Origin: Actinomycetota bacterium
GTDB taxonomy: Bacteria > Actinomycetota > Rubrobacteria > Rubrobacterales > Rubrobacteraceae
Reading direction: 5' to 3'
Assembly: GCA_020200675.1 (NCBI GenBank)
Contig: JAIVIG010000432.1
Coordinates: 1 to 5,903, forward strand
DNA: 5,903 nt
The translations under genes and the position numbers were made by a program. Shown here in pieces: positions 1 through 4,373 of this stretch. The stretch's first letter is position 1, and the number at the start of each line of letters is the position of its first letter. The notes below the pieces were generated by a model. The model saw only the letters and a list, made by a program, of their open reading frames with translations, searched no databases and had not been told where the DNA came from.

Positions 1-161
1 GTGCAGGCGTCGTCTATAGCGAAAACCTCGCCGTCCAGATTGAACAGGGCGATCCGGTGGCCCTCGACCTCGACGAGCGTGCCCTTACCCTCGACCTCTT
101 CAAGCGAGCCGTCGTGTTCGGGCAGCTCCGACATTTTGGCGACCTTGACGAATTGGGCCAT
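1..161 (-). CDS. Rieske [2Fe-2S] ferredoxin, N-terminal part (cut by window edge)
   Basis: This is the start of a small Rieske-type ferredoxin, a cytoplasmic electron carrier for oxygenases; 53 complete codons are visible. Reading begins MAQFVKVAKMSELPE and runs through LFNLDGEVFAIDDAC, with the two remaining bases (AC) fixing the next residue as Thr. The -C-T pair after an acidic AIDDA stretch is the first half of the Rieske motif CTHxxxPL; the His and the second Cys-His pair lie beyond the window. The ATG (161-159) is preceded by AAGGGG (168-173, minus strand) at a 6-base spacing. The gene follows the coupling protein gene by 204 bases, with a strong hairpin between, so it may be read through from the SDIMO genes or have its own promoter. 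Linkage suggests it passes electrons to the hydroxylase, as TmoC does in toluene 4-monooxygenase, but it could serve another oxygenase to the left. The fold call is confident; the partner is inference. Confidence 0.85.
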   Translation of the reverse strand, partial: MAQFVKVAKMSELPEHDGSLEEVEGKGTLVEVEGHRIALFNLDGEVFAIDDAC

Positions 162-197
162 GGTGATCCCCTTCCCCTCTTATCCTCTTCCGCTCTC

Positions 198-226
198 ATT
201 CTAATAGGATGTGCCAGGCTGCTCCA
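198..226 (-). promoter_or_regulatory. Possible promoter for the ferredoxin gene
   Basis: On the minus strand a TAGAAT hexamer (203-198) matches five of six bases of the -10 consensus. Seventeen bases upstream is TGGAGC (226-221), only three of six for the -35. It would give a leader of roughly 30 bases before the ferredoxin ATG and lies downstream of the hairpin that closes the coupling protein gene. Weak evidence, offered because the terminator-like hairpin makes an independent start plausible. Confidence 0.25.
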
Positions 227-265
227 CCCGAAAGGGCTTGAAAGTATGGTCTTCTGGGACTTCCA

Positions 266-285
266 ACCGGGCTCCCTGGCCCGGT
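266..285. repeat. Inverted repeat, 7-bp arms and 6-base loop
   Basis: ACCGGGC (266-272) pairs perfectly with GCCCGGT (279-285) around TCCCTG. It lies 19 bases beyond the larger hairpin at 304-331, in the coupling protein to ferredoxin spacer. It could be a second termination or RNA-stabilising hairpin in the minus-strand transcript, or a protein site. No T run follows. Confidence 0.45.
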
Positions 286-303
286 AGATCTGCTTGTAAC
301 AAG

Positions 304-331
304 GGGGGGGCGGTTCGGGAACCGCCCCCCC
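304..331 (-). terminator. Strong GC-rich hairpin after the coupling protein gene
   Basis: Seven G (304-310) followed by CGGT pair without mismatch with ACCG followed by seven C (321-331); T315-A320 can close the loop. The stem is 11 to 12 bp of almost pure GC around a 4- to 6-base loop. It begins 35 bases after the coupling protein stop codon. The minus-strand side continues CTTGTTAC rather than a true U run, so it is either a U-poor intrinsic terminator of high-GC bacteria or a 3' stability hairpin with partial read-through to the ferredoxin gene. Confidence 0.65.
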
Positions 332-365
332 TCTTTAGCAAACCCCAGCTCGGCGAGGACTACTC

Positions 366-734
366 TTATTCCTCCAGGAGGTCGAAACCGAGCTCTTCAG
401 CCGCGTCCTCGGGGTTCGCGAACAATGTCACCGTTTCATCGTCCGCGACCATCCGCCCGTAGTGCGTCGCCATCTCGATCTGGAAGTCGTAGGAGGTGAA
501 CTCGTCACTATCGCCCAAGGCCTCCTGGATCTCGGCCAGATCGAACACCAGCTTGTCGTCGGCGTCGATACGGATCATGGCCGGATAATGGCTGACCTCC
601 ACCCCCTCCTTCTCCTCCATGACCTCCGCGATGACGTTGCCCTCGACGCTCTGGCTCAGGGTAACCCCGACCTTGTTCGACGCGGTCTGATCGCTCTGGT
701 ACCGTTCTTCGCCCTGTTGTCCTTCTTCGCTCAT
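366..734 (-). CDS. prmD: SDIMO coupling (effector) protein, PrmD/MimD-like
   Basis: A 122-residue cofactor-free regulatory protein of the MmoB/DmpM family. It binds the hydroxylase near the diiron site and couples electron delivery to oxygen activation and substrate turnover. Family-typical stretches are KVGVTL (residues 21-26), VIAEVMEEKEGVE (34-46), PAMIRID (51-57), the conserved HYGRMV (91-96) and LFANPEDAAE (104-113), ending GFDLLEE. Length suits the family; the first 18 or so residues are an acidic, poorly conserved extension. The ATG has an almost ideal AGGAGGTGA ribosome site six bases upstream, and the gene starts only 13 bases after the small subunit stop, so the two are almost certainly co-transcribed and translationally linked. 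Assignment to group 5 (Prm/Mim) rather than the toluene or methane groups rests on remembered similarity to MimD, which shares the HYGRMV and FANPEDAAE stretches. Confidence 0.92.
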   Translation of the reverse strand: MSEEGQQGEERYQSDQTASNKVGVTLSQSVEGNVIAEVMEEKEGVEVSHYPAMIRIDADDKLVFDLAEIQEALGDSDEFTSYDFQIEMATHYGRMVADDETVTLFANPEDAAEELGFDLLEE

Positions 735-740
735 AAAGTC

Positions 741-747
741 ACCTCCT
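741..747 (-). promoter_or_regulatory. Ribosome binding site of the coupling protein gene
   Basis: AGGAGGT on the minus strand (747-741) lies directly against the TAG stop (750-748) of the small subunit gene and six bases from the coupling protein ATG. Ribosomes ending the upstream gene cover this site, which favours coupled translation of the two subunits. Confidence 0.8.
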
Positions 748-1890
748 CTACTTCTGCACGAGCTCTTCCGTTAACTGCAACCCGAGGTCGGAGAGGATGT
801 CTTCGAACCGGCTCTTGGCCTTCTCGAAAGACTCCTCGAAGCTCACCACTTCCACCTCTGGCTCCGACCAGATGGGCTCGAGCCCTTGGGCCGCCTTGAT
901 GCTCAGGGGGACCCATTTGTCGAGCCACTCCTGCATGACCTGCTTGTTTTCCTCCCCATGCTCCTCGTCCTCTGCCAGCAGAGTGAACATATCCCTGGTC
1001 GCATTGAGGTCGCGTTCGTACTCGTTCTCGATCAAGCCCATTATCGTAGGCGTCACGAAATCGCCTTGTAGCGGCGCGGCGTGCATCGCGAATCCGCTGC
1101 GGAACAGCTCACCGACTAGCGGCTCGAAGACGATATTGGCGGCGAAGACTTCTTCGGCCCAGTCCTCGAGGACGAACATGCGCTCCACGTTCTCCCGTAC
1201 GCCCTGCCACATCGGGTCCTCAAGCCAGGTCTCCCGGTGCACGGACGCATCGAACTTGTCGGGGAGCAGCTCGCTCACCTCCAGGTTGAAGAGCGCGATG
1301 TCTTGAGCGCCGCGCATCTTGTGGATCGCCATCAGGGAGATGGCGTTGTTGTGCATGTTGGTCATGGCCTCGCGTTGCGCCCTCACGAAGACATACAACC
1401 CGAGCCCATGCTCGGGGTGCATCCAGGTGCTCACGTGCTTGGCGAAGATTTCGAGCCACTTCTCGTTCCAGTTCTCGAACATGTTCTCGGTCTTGGCGAG
1501 CTCCATGTTCTGCTGGACCTGGACCACGTTCTTGTTCTGGTTGCGGTAGAAGGTCCGTTCCCATTCCTCGTTGGGATCGCGGTACGCGTGCCAGTCGGAC
1601 GACTTCATCCGCGTCCAGTCAGCCTCGAACCCGCTCGTGCCGTCGGCGAAGCTGTAGATCCATCCCTGTGTCAGGTACCGCTCGGGGTCGGGCTGGACGT
1701 CGACGGTTACGTCCTCGTACGTGGTAGCGCGACGCTTTTGGGGCGTGAAGTAGTTAAAGGCCCGGCTATCGGATCCCGCGAACTCGGCTGCGCCCGCTTC
1801 CGCGTCCGTTAACACGATTTGGGGTATGCTCCTCCCCGGCCTTCCTCCTGCTTCGAGAATTGGTTTTCCTTCTGGCCCTGGTTCGCTCAC
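748..1890 (-). CDS. prmC: SDIMO hydroxylase small (beta) subunit, PrmC/MimC-like
   Basis: A 380-residue hydroxylase small subunit of the ferritin-like superfamily; it lacks the diiron ligands and scaffolds the large subunit in the (alpha-beta)2 hydroxylase. Recognisable stretches in order: RSIPQIVLTDAEAGAAEF (residues 20-37), ATTYEDVTVDVQPDPERYLTQGW (from 55), DPNEEWERTFYRN (105-117), MHPEHGLGLYVF (157-168), TNMHNNA (177-183), AQDIALFNLEVSE (195-207), NIVFEPLVGELFRSGF (252-267), GDFVTPTI (276-283) and DEEHG (308-312). These match the group 5 small subunit as I remember it from MimC. Length is normal and the frame intact, unlike the large subunit. The GTG start (1890) is supported by AGAGGAGA, with GGAG seven bases upstream. 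The expected reductase gene does not precede it; a 532-base non-coding gap does, so this gene and the coupling protein probably form their own transcript or depend on read-through. Confidence 0.93.
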   Translation of the reverse strand: MSEPGPEGKPILEAGGRPGRSIPQIVLTDAEAGAAEFAGSDSRAFNYFTPQKRRATTYEDVTVDVQPDPERYLTQGWIYSFADGTSGFEADWTRMKSSDWHAYRDPNEEWERTFYRNQNKNVVQVQQNMELAKTENMFENWNEKWLEIFAKHVSTWMHPEHGLGLYVFVRAQREAMTNMHNNAISLMAIHKMRGAQDIALFNLEVSELLPDKFDASVHRETWLEDPMWQGVRENVERMFVLEDWAEEVFAANIVFEPLVGELFRSGFAMHAAPLQGDFVTPTIMGLIENEYERDLNATRDMFTLLAEDEEHGEENKQVMQEWLDKWVPLSIKAAQGLEPIWSEPEVEVVSFEESFEKAKSRFEDILSDLGLQLTEELVQK

Positions 1891-1896
1891 AAGCGA

Positions 1897-1904
1897 TCTC
1901 CTCT
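1897..1904 (-). promoter_or_regulatory. Ribosome binding site of prmC
   Basis: AGAGGAGA on the minus strand, with GGAG (1901-1898) seven bases before the GTG at 1890. It fixes the GTG as the start over downstream candidates. Confidence 0.7.
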
Positions 1905-1942
1905 CCCCTTACTTCCCCTTTACCTACGTGGTGCTGTCTCTT

Positions 1943-1960
1943 CCTATAAGACCTATAAGA
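1943..1960. repeat. Two tandem 9-bp repeats, CCTATAAGA
   Basis: CCTATAAGA is repeated exactly, back to back (1943-1951 and 1952-1960), 53 bases upstream of the prmC start. A related TTATAAG core recurs at 2054-2060 inside the near-palindrome CCTTCTTATAAGGAAGG. On the minus strand the units read TCTTATAGG, somewhat like -10 hexamers. Role unknown. Confidence 0.4.
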
Positions 1961-2192
1961 AGGCACCTCCTTTCCCCGTCCACATTCCGGACTATAGCAT
2001 GCTTCCCTTCCCCGGAGCAAGCTCCCTCTTTCCCCTACCACGCCGCTGCCTTCTTATAAGGAAGGCCCTCCTTCCCCACCGCACAGCCTCTTCTTGACCA
2101 ACCTCGATCTCAAAGCCGAGCGACTCATAGCGCACCCTGTGCGTCCTCCCCACGCTTTCCTCTCCCCCCACACGGGCTCTACAGAAATCTTA

Positions 2193-2204
2193 CCCTTCGA
2201 AGGG
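2193..2204. repeat. 12-bp perfect palindrome CCCTTCGAAGGG
   Basis: A gapless self-complementary 12-mer in the prmA-prmC gap, 13 bases from the next inverted repeat (2218-2234). The pair could be a composite protein-binding site. No known operator is recognised. Confidence 0.4.
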
Positions 2205-2217
2205 AAGGTGTAACCCT

Positions 2218-2234
2218 AAACACTGAAAGTGTTT
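2218..2234. repeat. Inverted repeat AAACACT-gaa-AGTGTTT
   Basis: Seven-base arms (2218-2224, 2228-2234) around a three-base centre. The short centre and AT-rich arms look more like a transcription factor operator than an RNA terminator. It stands about 330 bases upstream of prmC in minus-strand orientation. Confidence 0.45.
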
Positions 2235-2345
2235 GCTCTCGCGGCTAGTTTCCTTTTATTCTATCCGTGACGTTAAGTATTTCATGCATACACATGCGTG
2301 TGTCATTTATATGCCTTGTGCACTTAGGATTCGAGCTGCACGTGA

Positions 2346-2376
2346 AAGGAGCAGCCGGATTAACCGGCTGCTCCTT
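2346..2376 (-). terminator. Strong hairpin 3' of prmA, probable terminator
   Basis: AAGGAGCAGCCGG (2346-2358) pairs perfectly over 13 bp with CCGGCTGCTCCTT (2364-2376) around ATTAA. On the minus strand the stem ends in CTCCTTTCACG, giving a short T run. It begins 46 bases after the prmA stop codon, a normal place for an intrinsic terminator or 3' end-protecting hairpin. If it terminates, prmC and prmD need a separate promoter, unusual for subunits of one enzyme. Confidence 0.65.
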
Positions 2377-2387
2377 CCTGAACGTCC

Positions 2388-2403
2388 TGGCCTGATCAGG
2401 CCA
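2388..2403. repeat. 16-bp perfect palindrome TGGCCTGATCAGGCCA
   Basis: Gapless self-complementary 16-mer lying between the prmA stop (2425-2423) and the 13-bp hairpin. As RNA it could form a tight stem beside the terminator; as DNA it could be a dimeric protein site. Chance is unlikely at this length, but no function is known to me. Confidence 0.5.
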
Positions 2404-2422
2404 TACTGGACATTTAGAGGGG

Positions 2423-2947
2423 TTAGGAGAGGGACTCGTGGATGGTGAAGCCCTGCTTGTACGCCTTTATATGCTCCTCGCGCTCCTCGTCGGACATCTC
2501 GTTGAGCGTCACCTTCGGGCTCGGGAACGGGTTCCCTCGCACGTCGTCCAGCTTCCACATCTTGCTGTCGTCGAATTGGACGTGTGGCTGCGGGACCAGG
2601 GTCTCGCCGTCGTCGCGGACATAGCCGAGGTCCTGGATGATGTCGGCCAGATCCCAGTTGTGGTACAAAGTCTCCCACTCGCGCAAGCCGGTCAGCCGGC
2701 CCATGGCGGGCGTCTCGCGACCGTTGTACTCGCCCCGGAAGGCTACCGCGTCGGTCCAGTGGCACGGCTCGGAGCAGTAGGTCCGCCACTCACCGTCGAC
2801 CTCGGCGAAGACTGTGTCCTCGCGGATCAAGCACGGAACCATGCAGCTCCAGCAGCGGTGCGGATACTCGTAGCCGGTGTTCTCGAAGGCTATCGGGTTG
2901 TGGCCGTTGGGCTCGGACAGCGCGCTGTAGTGCTCCCACCACTTGCC
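2423..2947 (-). CDS. C-terminal piece of the large subunit (YHS-like cysteine-rich domain)
   Basis: This out-of-phase remainder of the large subunit runs from GKWWEHYSAL to HESLS and a TAA stop. It holds 168 residues not present in the first piece. It carries C-W-S-C-M-V-P-C and, 18 residues on, Y-C-S-E-P-C-H-W. The five cysteines (404, 407, 411, 430 and 434 in the restored protein) resemble the YHS-type metal-binding region at the C-terminus of Prm/Mim and phenol/toluene hydroxylase large subunits. Then follow VAFRGEYNGRETP and the GYVRDDGETLVPQPH stretch typical of the group. No start codon with a ribosome site lies at the break; the open frame runs back to about 3205 only as an overlap in the wrong phase of prmA. 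The first Met is inside the cysteine motif. Independent translation is therefore doubtful; an automatic annotation might call it a YHS-domain protein. Confidence 0.75.
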   Translation of the reverse strand, partial: GKWWEHYSALSEPNGHNPIAFENTGYEYPHRCWSCMVPCLIREDTVFAEVDGEWRTYCSEPCHWTDAVAFRGEYNGRETPAMGRLTGLREWETLYHNWDLADIIQDLGYVRDDGETLVPQPHVQFDDSKMWKLDDVRGNPFPSPKVTLNEMSDEEREEHIKAYKQGFTIHESLS

Positions 2948-2967
2948 TAGTGCTCCCACCACTTGCC
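2928..2967. repeat. Exact 20-bp tandem duplication inside prmA
   Basis: TAGTGCTCCCACCACTTGCC occurs twice head to tail (2928-2947, 2948-2967) with no mismatch. Flanking bases differ, so the unit is exactly 20 bp. Because 20 is not a multiple of three, the frame shifts, and the copy junction itself makes the TAG stop (2949-2947, minus strand). Each copy encodes GKWWEH in its own frame. Confidence 0.97.
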
Positions 2968-4083
2968 GAACTTGTCGTACCAGCCGGGGTACTTGTGCTC
3001 GAACCACTCGAAGTCTTCCTCGACCATCGGGTCGATGCGCCAGTAGTTGACCGGCCAGCCGGTGGCGAAGAACTGGGCCACGTAGTGTATGTAGTCCTTG
3101 TTCCAGATCCGGTTCCACGACTCCTCGACGAGGTCGTGCGGGACCGCCAGGCCGTACTTCTCGAGCGGGGCCAGGTAGCTGCGATAGTAGTCGTCGTAGA
3201 CCCACCGCCGATACATCTCCGCGTAGCTCTCGCGGTCCTTACGACGGTCCTTGGAGCCGTAGTCGATGAACACTCCGATCGCCGCGTCCACGACCGCGTG
3301 GTTGTTCCACCACGCGTAGCGCAGGTCGCGCTCGAGCAGATCCTTGTTCTCGTTACTGGCCATCGCCATAATCAGCGTGGCGTAGCCGTTGCTGATATGC
3401 CGCGACTCGTCGGACTGGGTCGAGAGGAATACGGTGGGCAGCAGGAAGTCGCCGTTGGCCGCGGCCTCGGACGGCATCGCCACGAACAAAACGTTCGTGA
3501 AGGCAGTCTCGGCCACGGTCTGCAGGTAGATGTTGCCCGCCGTGATCGCGTCGCCGGTGATGAACGCCTCGCCGAACTGACGACCGATGGTTCCCGCATA
3601 GTTGTTGTGGAAGGCCTTCTGGGTGATGTCGAACCCGGCGGGGTCGATATAGTTCTTCATGTACTCGCGCTTCAGGTTCATCTGGAGCGTCGAGTGACGA
3701 ACCTCGTCGATCATCTGAATCGCGAGACCGTTGTGGAGCTCCGGATTGGGCACCGCTTCGGTCAAGAGCGGCATGGCCCGCGCGGCCGCGATCTCGGGGA
3801 ACGGGATGATGCTCAAGAAGAGCTTCTGCCACTCCATCCACCGCGGCTGCACCTGGCGGAACATGTTCCCGCGGACCGCCCCGTCTATGGCCCCGTAGAC
3901 GCGCTCGTCCTTCTCCTCCTGCATCGGGAAGTAGGACTGCAGAACCTGCTTCATCGGTTCCTTCGGCTGAGCCCCCGTGAACGTGTAGTCGGTCTTGTAC
4001 CTGGGGTCCTTCTCGACGTAAGTCGGCTCCCAGGACATCTCCTGTATCTTGTTGTAAGCTTTAGTAAGCCACTTTTTTGCCAC
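2947..4083 (-). CDS. prmA: N-terminal catalytic piece of the large subunit (378 residues)
   Basis: As written this open frame ends after KFGKWWEH at a TAG made by the tandem duplication. It contains the complete four-helix diiron site: E97 (in PFPEIAAARAM), E127 and H130 (DEVRH), E192 (AETAFTN), E226 and H229 (DESRH). Spacings of 30, 3, 62, 34 and 3 are the same as for MmoX E114, E144, H147, E209, E243 and H246. Group 5 landmarks include YFPMQEEKDERVYG (51-64), NMFRQVQPRW (73-82), YIDPAGFD (145-152), NNYAGTIGRQFGEAFITGDA (160-179) and WNNHAVVDAAIG (259-270). The start is GTG at 4083; AAAGGAG sits 13 bases upstream, a long spacing, but LTKAYNKI near the N-terminus agrees with the family. The product would lack the C-terminal 168 residues, so it may be unstable or unable to pair with the small subunit. 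It diverges from the IclR gene. Confidence 0.88.
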   Translation of the reverse strand: MAKKWLTKAYNKIQEMSWEPTYVEKDPRYKTDYTFTGAQPKEPMKQVLQSYFPMQEEKDERVYGAIDGAVRGNMFRQVQPRWMEWQKLFLSIIPFPEIAAARAMPLLTEAVPNPELHNGLAIQMIDEVRHSTLQMNLKREYMKNYIDPAGFDITQKAFHNNYAGTIGRQFGEAFITGDAITAGNIYLQTVAETAFTNVLFVAMPSEAAANGDFLLPTVFLSTQSDESRHISNGYATLIMAMASNENKDLLERDLRYAWWNNHAVVDAAIGVFIDYGSKDRRKDRESYAEMYRRWVYDDYYRSYLAPLEKYGLAVPHDLVEESWNRIWNKDYIHYVAQFFATGWPVNYWRIDPMVEEDFEWFEHKYPGWYDKFGKWWEH

Positions 4084-4096
4084 GAGCTCTACTTAA

Positions 4097-4103
4097 CTCC
4101 TTT
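4097..4103 (-). promoter_or_regulatory. Ribosome binding site of prmA
   Basis: AAAGGAG on the minus strand, 13 bases from the GTG at 4083. The spacing is longer than usual, but no better start codon lies between; GTG-GCA-AAA-AAG-TGG opens the conserved frame. Confidence 0.5.
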
Positions 4104-4172
4104 CGATAAGCTAGCTCTTCTTCCAGATAGCTCTTAACGATGATTCCCCTTTTGTACTCACCACCCCTTTAC

Positions 4173-4190
4173 CCGTAGCTCAATCTACGG
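4173..4190. repeat. Inverted repeat CCGTAG-n6-CTACGG
   Basis: Perfect 6-bp arms (4173-4178, 4185-4190) around CTCAAT, about 90-107 bases upstream of the prmA start. It could be a leader hairpin in the prmA mRNA or an operator half of the divergent control region. Confidence 0.4.
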
Positions 4191-4208
4191 CCACCATGGT
4201 AATGAAGC

Positions 4209-4221
4209 GGTCTCGTAGACC
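4209..4221. repeat. Inverted repeat GGTCT-cgt-AGACC, possible operator
   Basis: Five-base perfect arms with a three-base centre, 19 bases from the repeat at 4173-4190. Short centre and position near the likely prmA promoter suit a dimeric regulator such as the divergent IclR protein. That link is inference. Confidence 0.4.
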
Positions 4222-4317
4222 ACAAGTATCAAAAGGCATTTTTTCCAACAATGTGCGAAAATCCACTGAGAAATCAAAAAATAGCCTTGCGCCTGGCAGC
4301 CGGTGCTCCAAAATGGG

Positions 4318-4349
4318 GTCTGGGAAGTAGCTTTACCCGTCTGGGGAAG
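4318..4349. repeat. Direct repeat GTCTGGG(G)AAG spaced two helical turns
   Basis: GTCTGGGAAG (4318-4327) recurs as GTCTGGGGAAG (4339-4349), start to start 21 bases, which places both on the same DNA face. They lie 25-56 bases before the IclR start codon, a fitting place for autoregulatory sites. A 10-base repeat CTTTACCCGT (4331-4340, also 4167-4176) overlaps the second unit. Confidence 0.4.
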
Positions 4350-4373
4350 GGATAGAAGTTAGGGCGCTCATTA

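Larger units (their letters stand above)
1891..2422. other. 532-base non-coding gap where the reductase gene is expected
   Basis: No convincing gene is present on either strand. The plus strand is strongly pyrimidine-rich from about 1897 to 2175, so the minus transcript leading to prmC is purine-rich with many GGAGG/GGGGAA runs. The half nearer prmA holds a cluster of perfect inverted repeats (listed separately where large). Smaller ones are GGAGC-aa-GCTCC (2014-2025), CGCAC-cct-GTGCG (2131-2143) and ACACA-tgcg-TGTGT (2290-2303). In prmABCD/mimABCD operons this position holds the roughly 1-kb reductase gene, and nothing resembling its FAD/NAD domains is seen. The gap may contain a terminator for prmA, a leader or promoter for prmC, and possibly a structured RNA. 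I find no clear -35/-10 pair. Confidence 0.7.
2423..4083 (-). pseudogene. prmA: SDIMO hydroxylase large (alpha) subunit, PrmA/MimA-like, frameshifted
   Basis: This is the whole gene for the catalytic hydroxylase subunit (predicted alkane, ketone or phenol hydroxylation at a carboxylate-bridged diiron centre, cytoplasmic). It is broken by an exact 20-bp tandem duplication at 2928-2967. Subtracting one copy gives a continuous 546-residue protein, the length of the Prm/Mim family. The restored join reads KFGKWWEHYSAL, matching the FGKWWENY region I recall in MimA, so the unit was duplicated rather than lost on one side. No other frameshift or stop is seen, and conservation on both sides is excellent, so the lesion must be recent, artefactual or tolerated. 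The two reading-frame pieces are described separately. Confidence 0.88.
4084..4373. promoter_or_regulatory. Divergent regulatory region between prmA and the IclR gene
   Basis: These 290 bases separate two divergent starts and should hold both promoters and the regulator's sites. Visible: the prmA ribosome site (4097-4103), inverted repeats at 4173-4190 and 4209-4221, an AT-rich block (about 4228-4282), and paired direct repeats nearer the IclR gene. At 4233-4247 the plus strand ends in TTTCCA and matches 9 of 14 defined positions of the E. coli IclR box (TGGAAATnATTTCCA), too weak to rely on. No strong -35/-10 pair is evident; TTGTTG (about 4251-4246) with GATACT (about 4230-4225) on the minus strand is a poor candidate with a 15-base spacer. 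Confidence 0.6.

Noticed and set aside
205..220. Sigma-54 promoter before the ferredoxin gene (TGGCAC on the minus strand)
   Set aside because: The -24 element is perfect, but the -12 GC dinucleotide is missing (TATTA instead of TTGC). TGGCAG near 4295 also fails, with its GC one base out of register.
1237..1812. 191-codon open frame on the plus strand opposite prmC
   Set aside because: Shadow of the small subunit gene; composition is typical of antisense GC-rich frames and there is no ribosome site.
1766..2041. 91-codon minus-strand frame entering prmC from the gap
   Set aside because: It overlaps the prmC start in another frame, is rich in Arg and Gly, and is not a recognisable reductase remnant.
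1891..2422. CRISPR, tRNA or insertion sequence in the gap
   Set aside because: The inverted repeats differ from one another, there are no regularly spaced units, no cloverleaf and no transposase or target-site duplication.
2947..2967. Programmed frameshift explanation for the split large subunit
   Set aside because: There is no slippery heptamer or downstream stimulator; the exact 20-bp repeat accounts fully for the frame change.
2950..4137. 395-codon open frame on the plus strand opposite prmA
   Set aside because: It is the antisense shadow of the strongly conserved large subunit gene; its translation is a Val/Leu/Arg-rich sequence with no recognisable family.
4173..4197. Tiny leader peptide (ATG GTG GCC GTA GAT TGA) upstream of prmA
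   Set aside because: Five codons with no ribosome site; it merely overlaps an inverted repeat.
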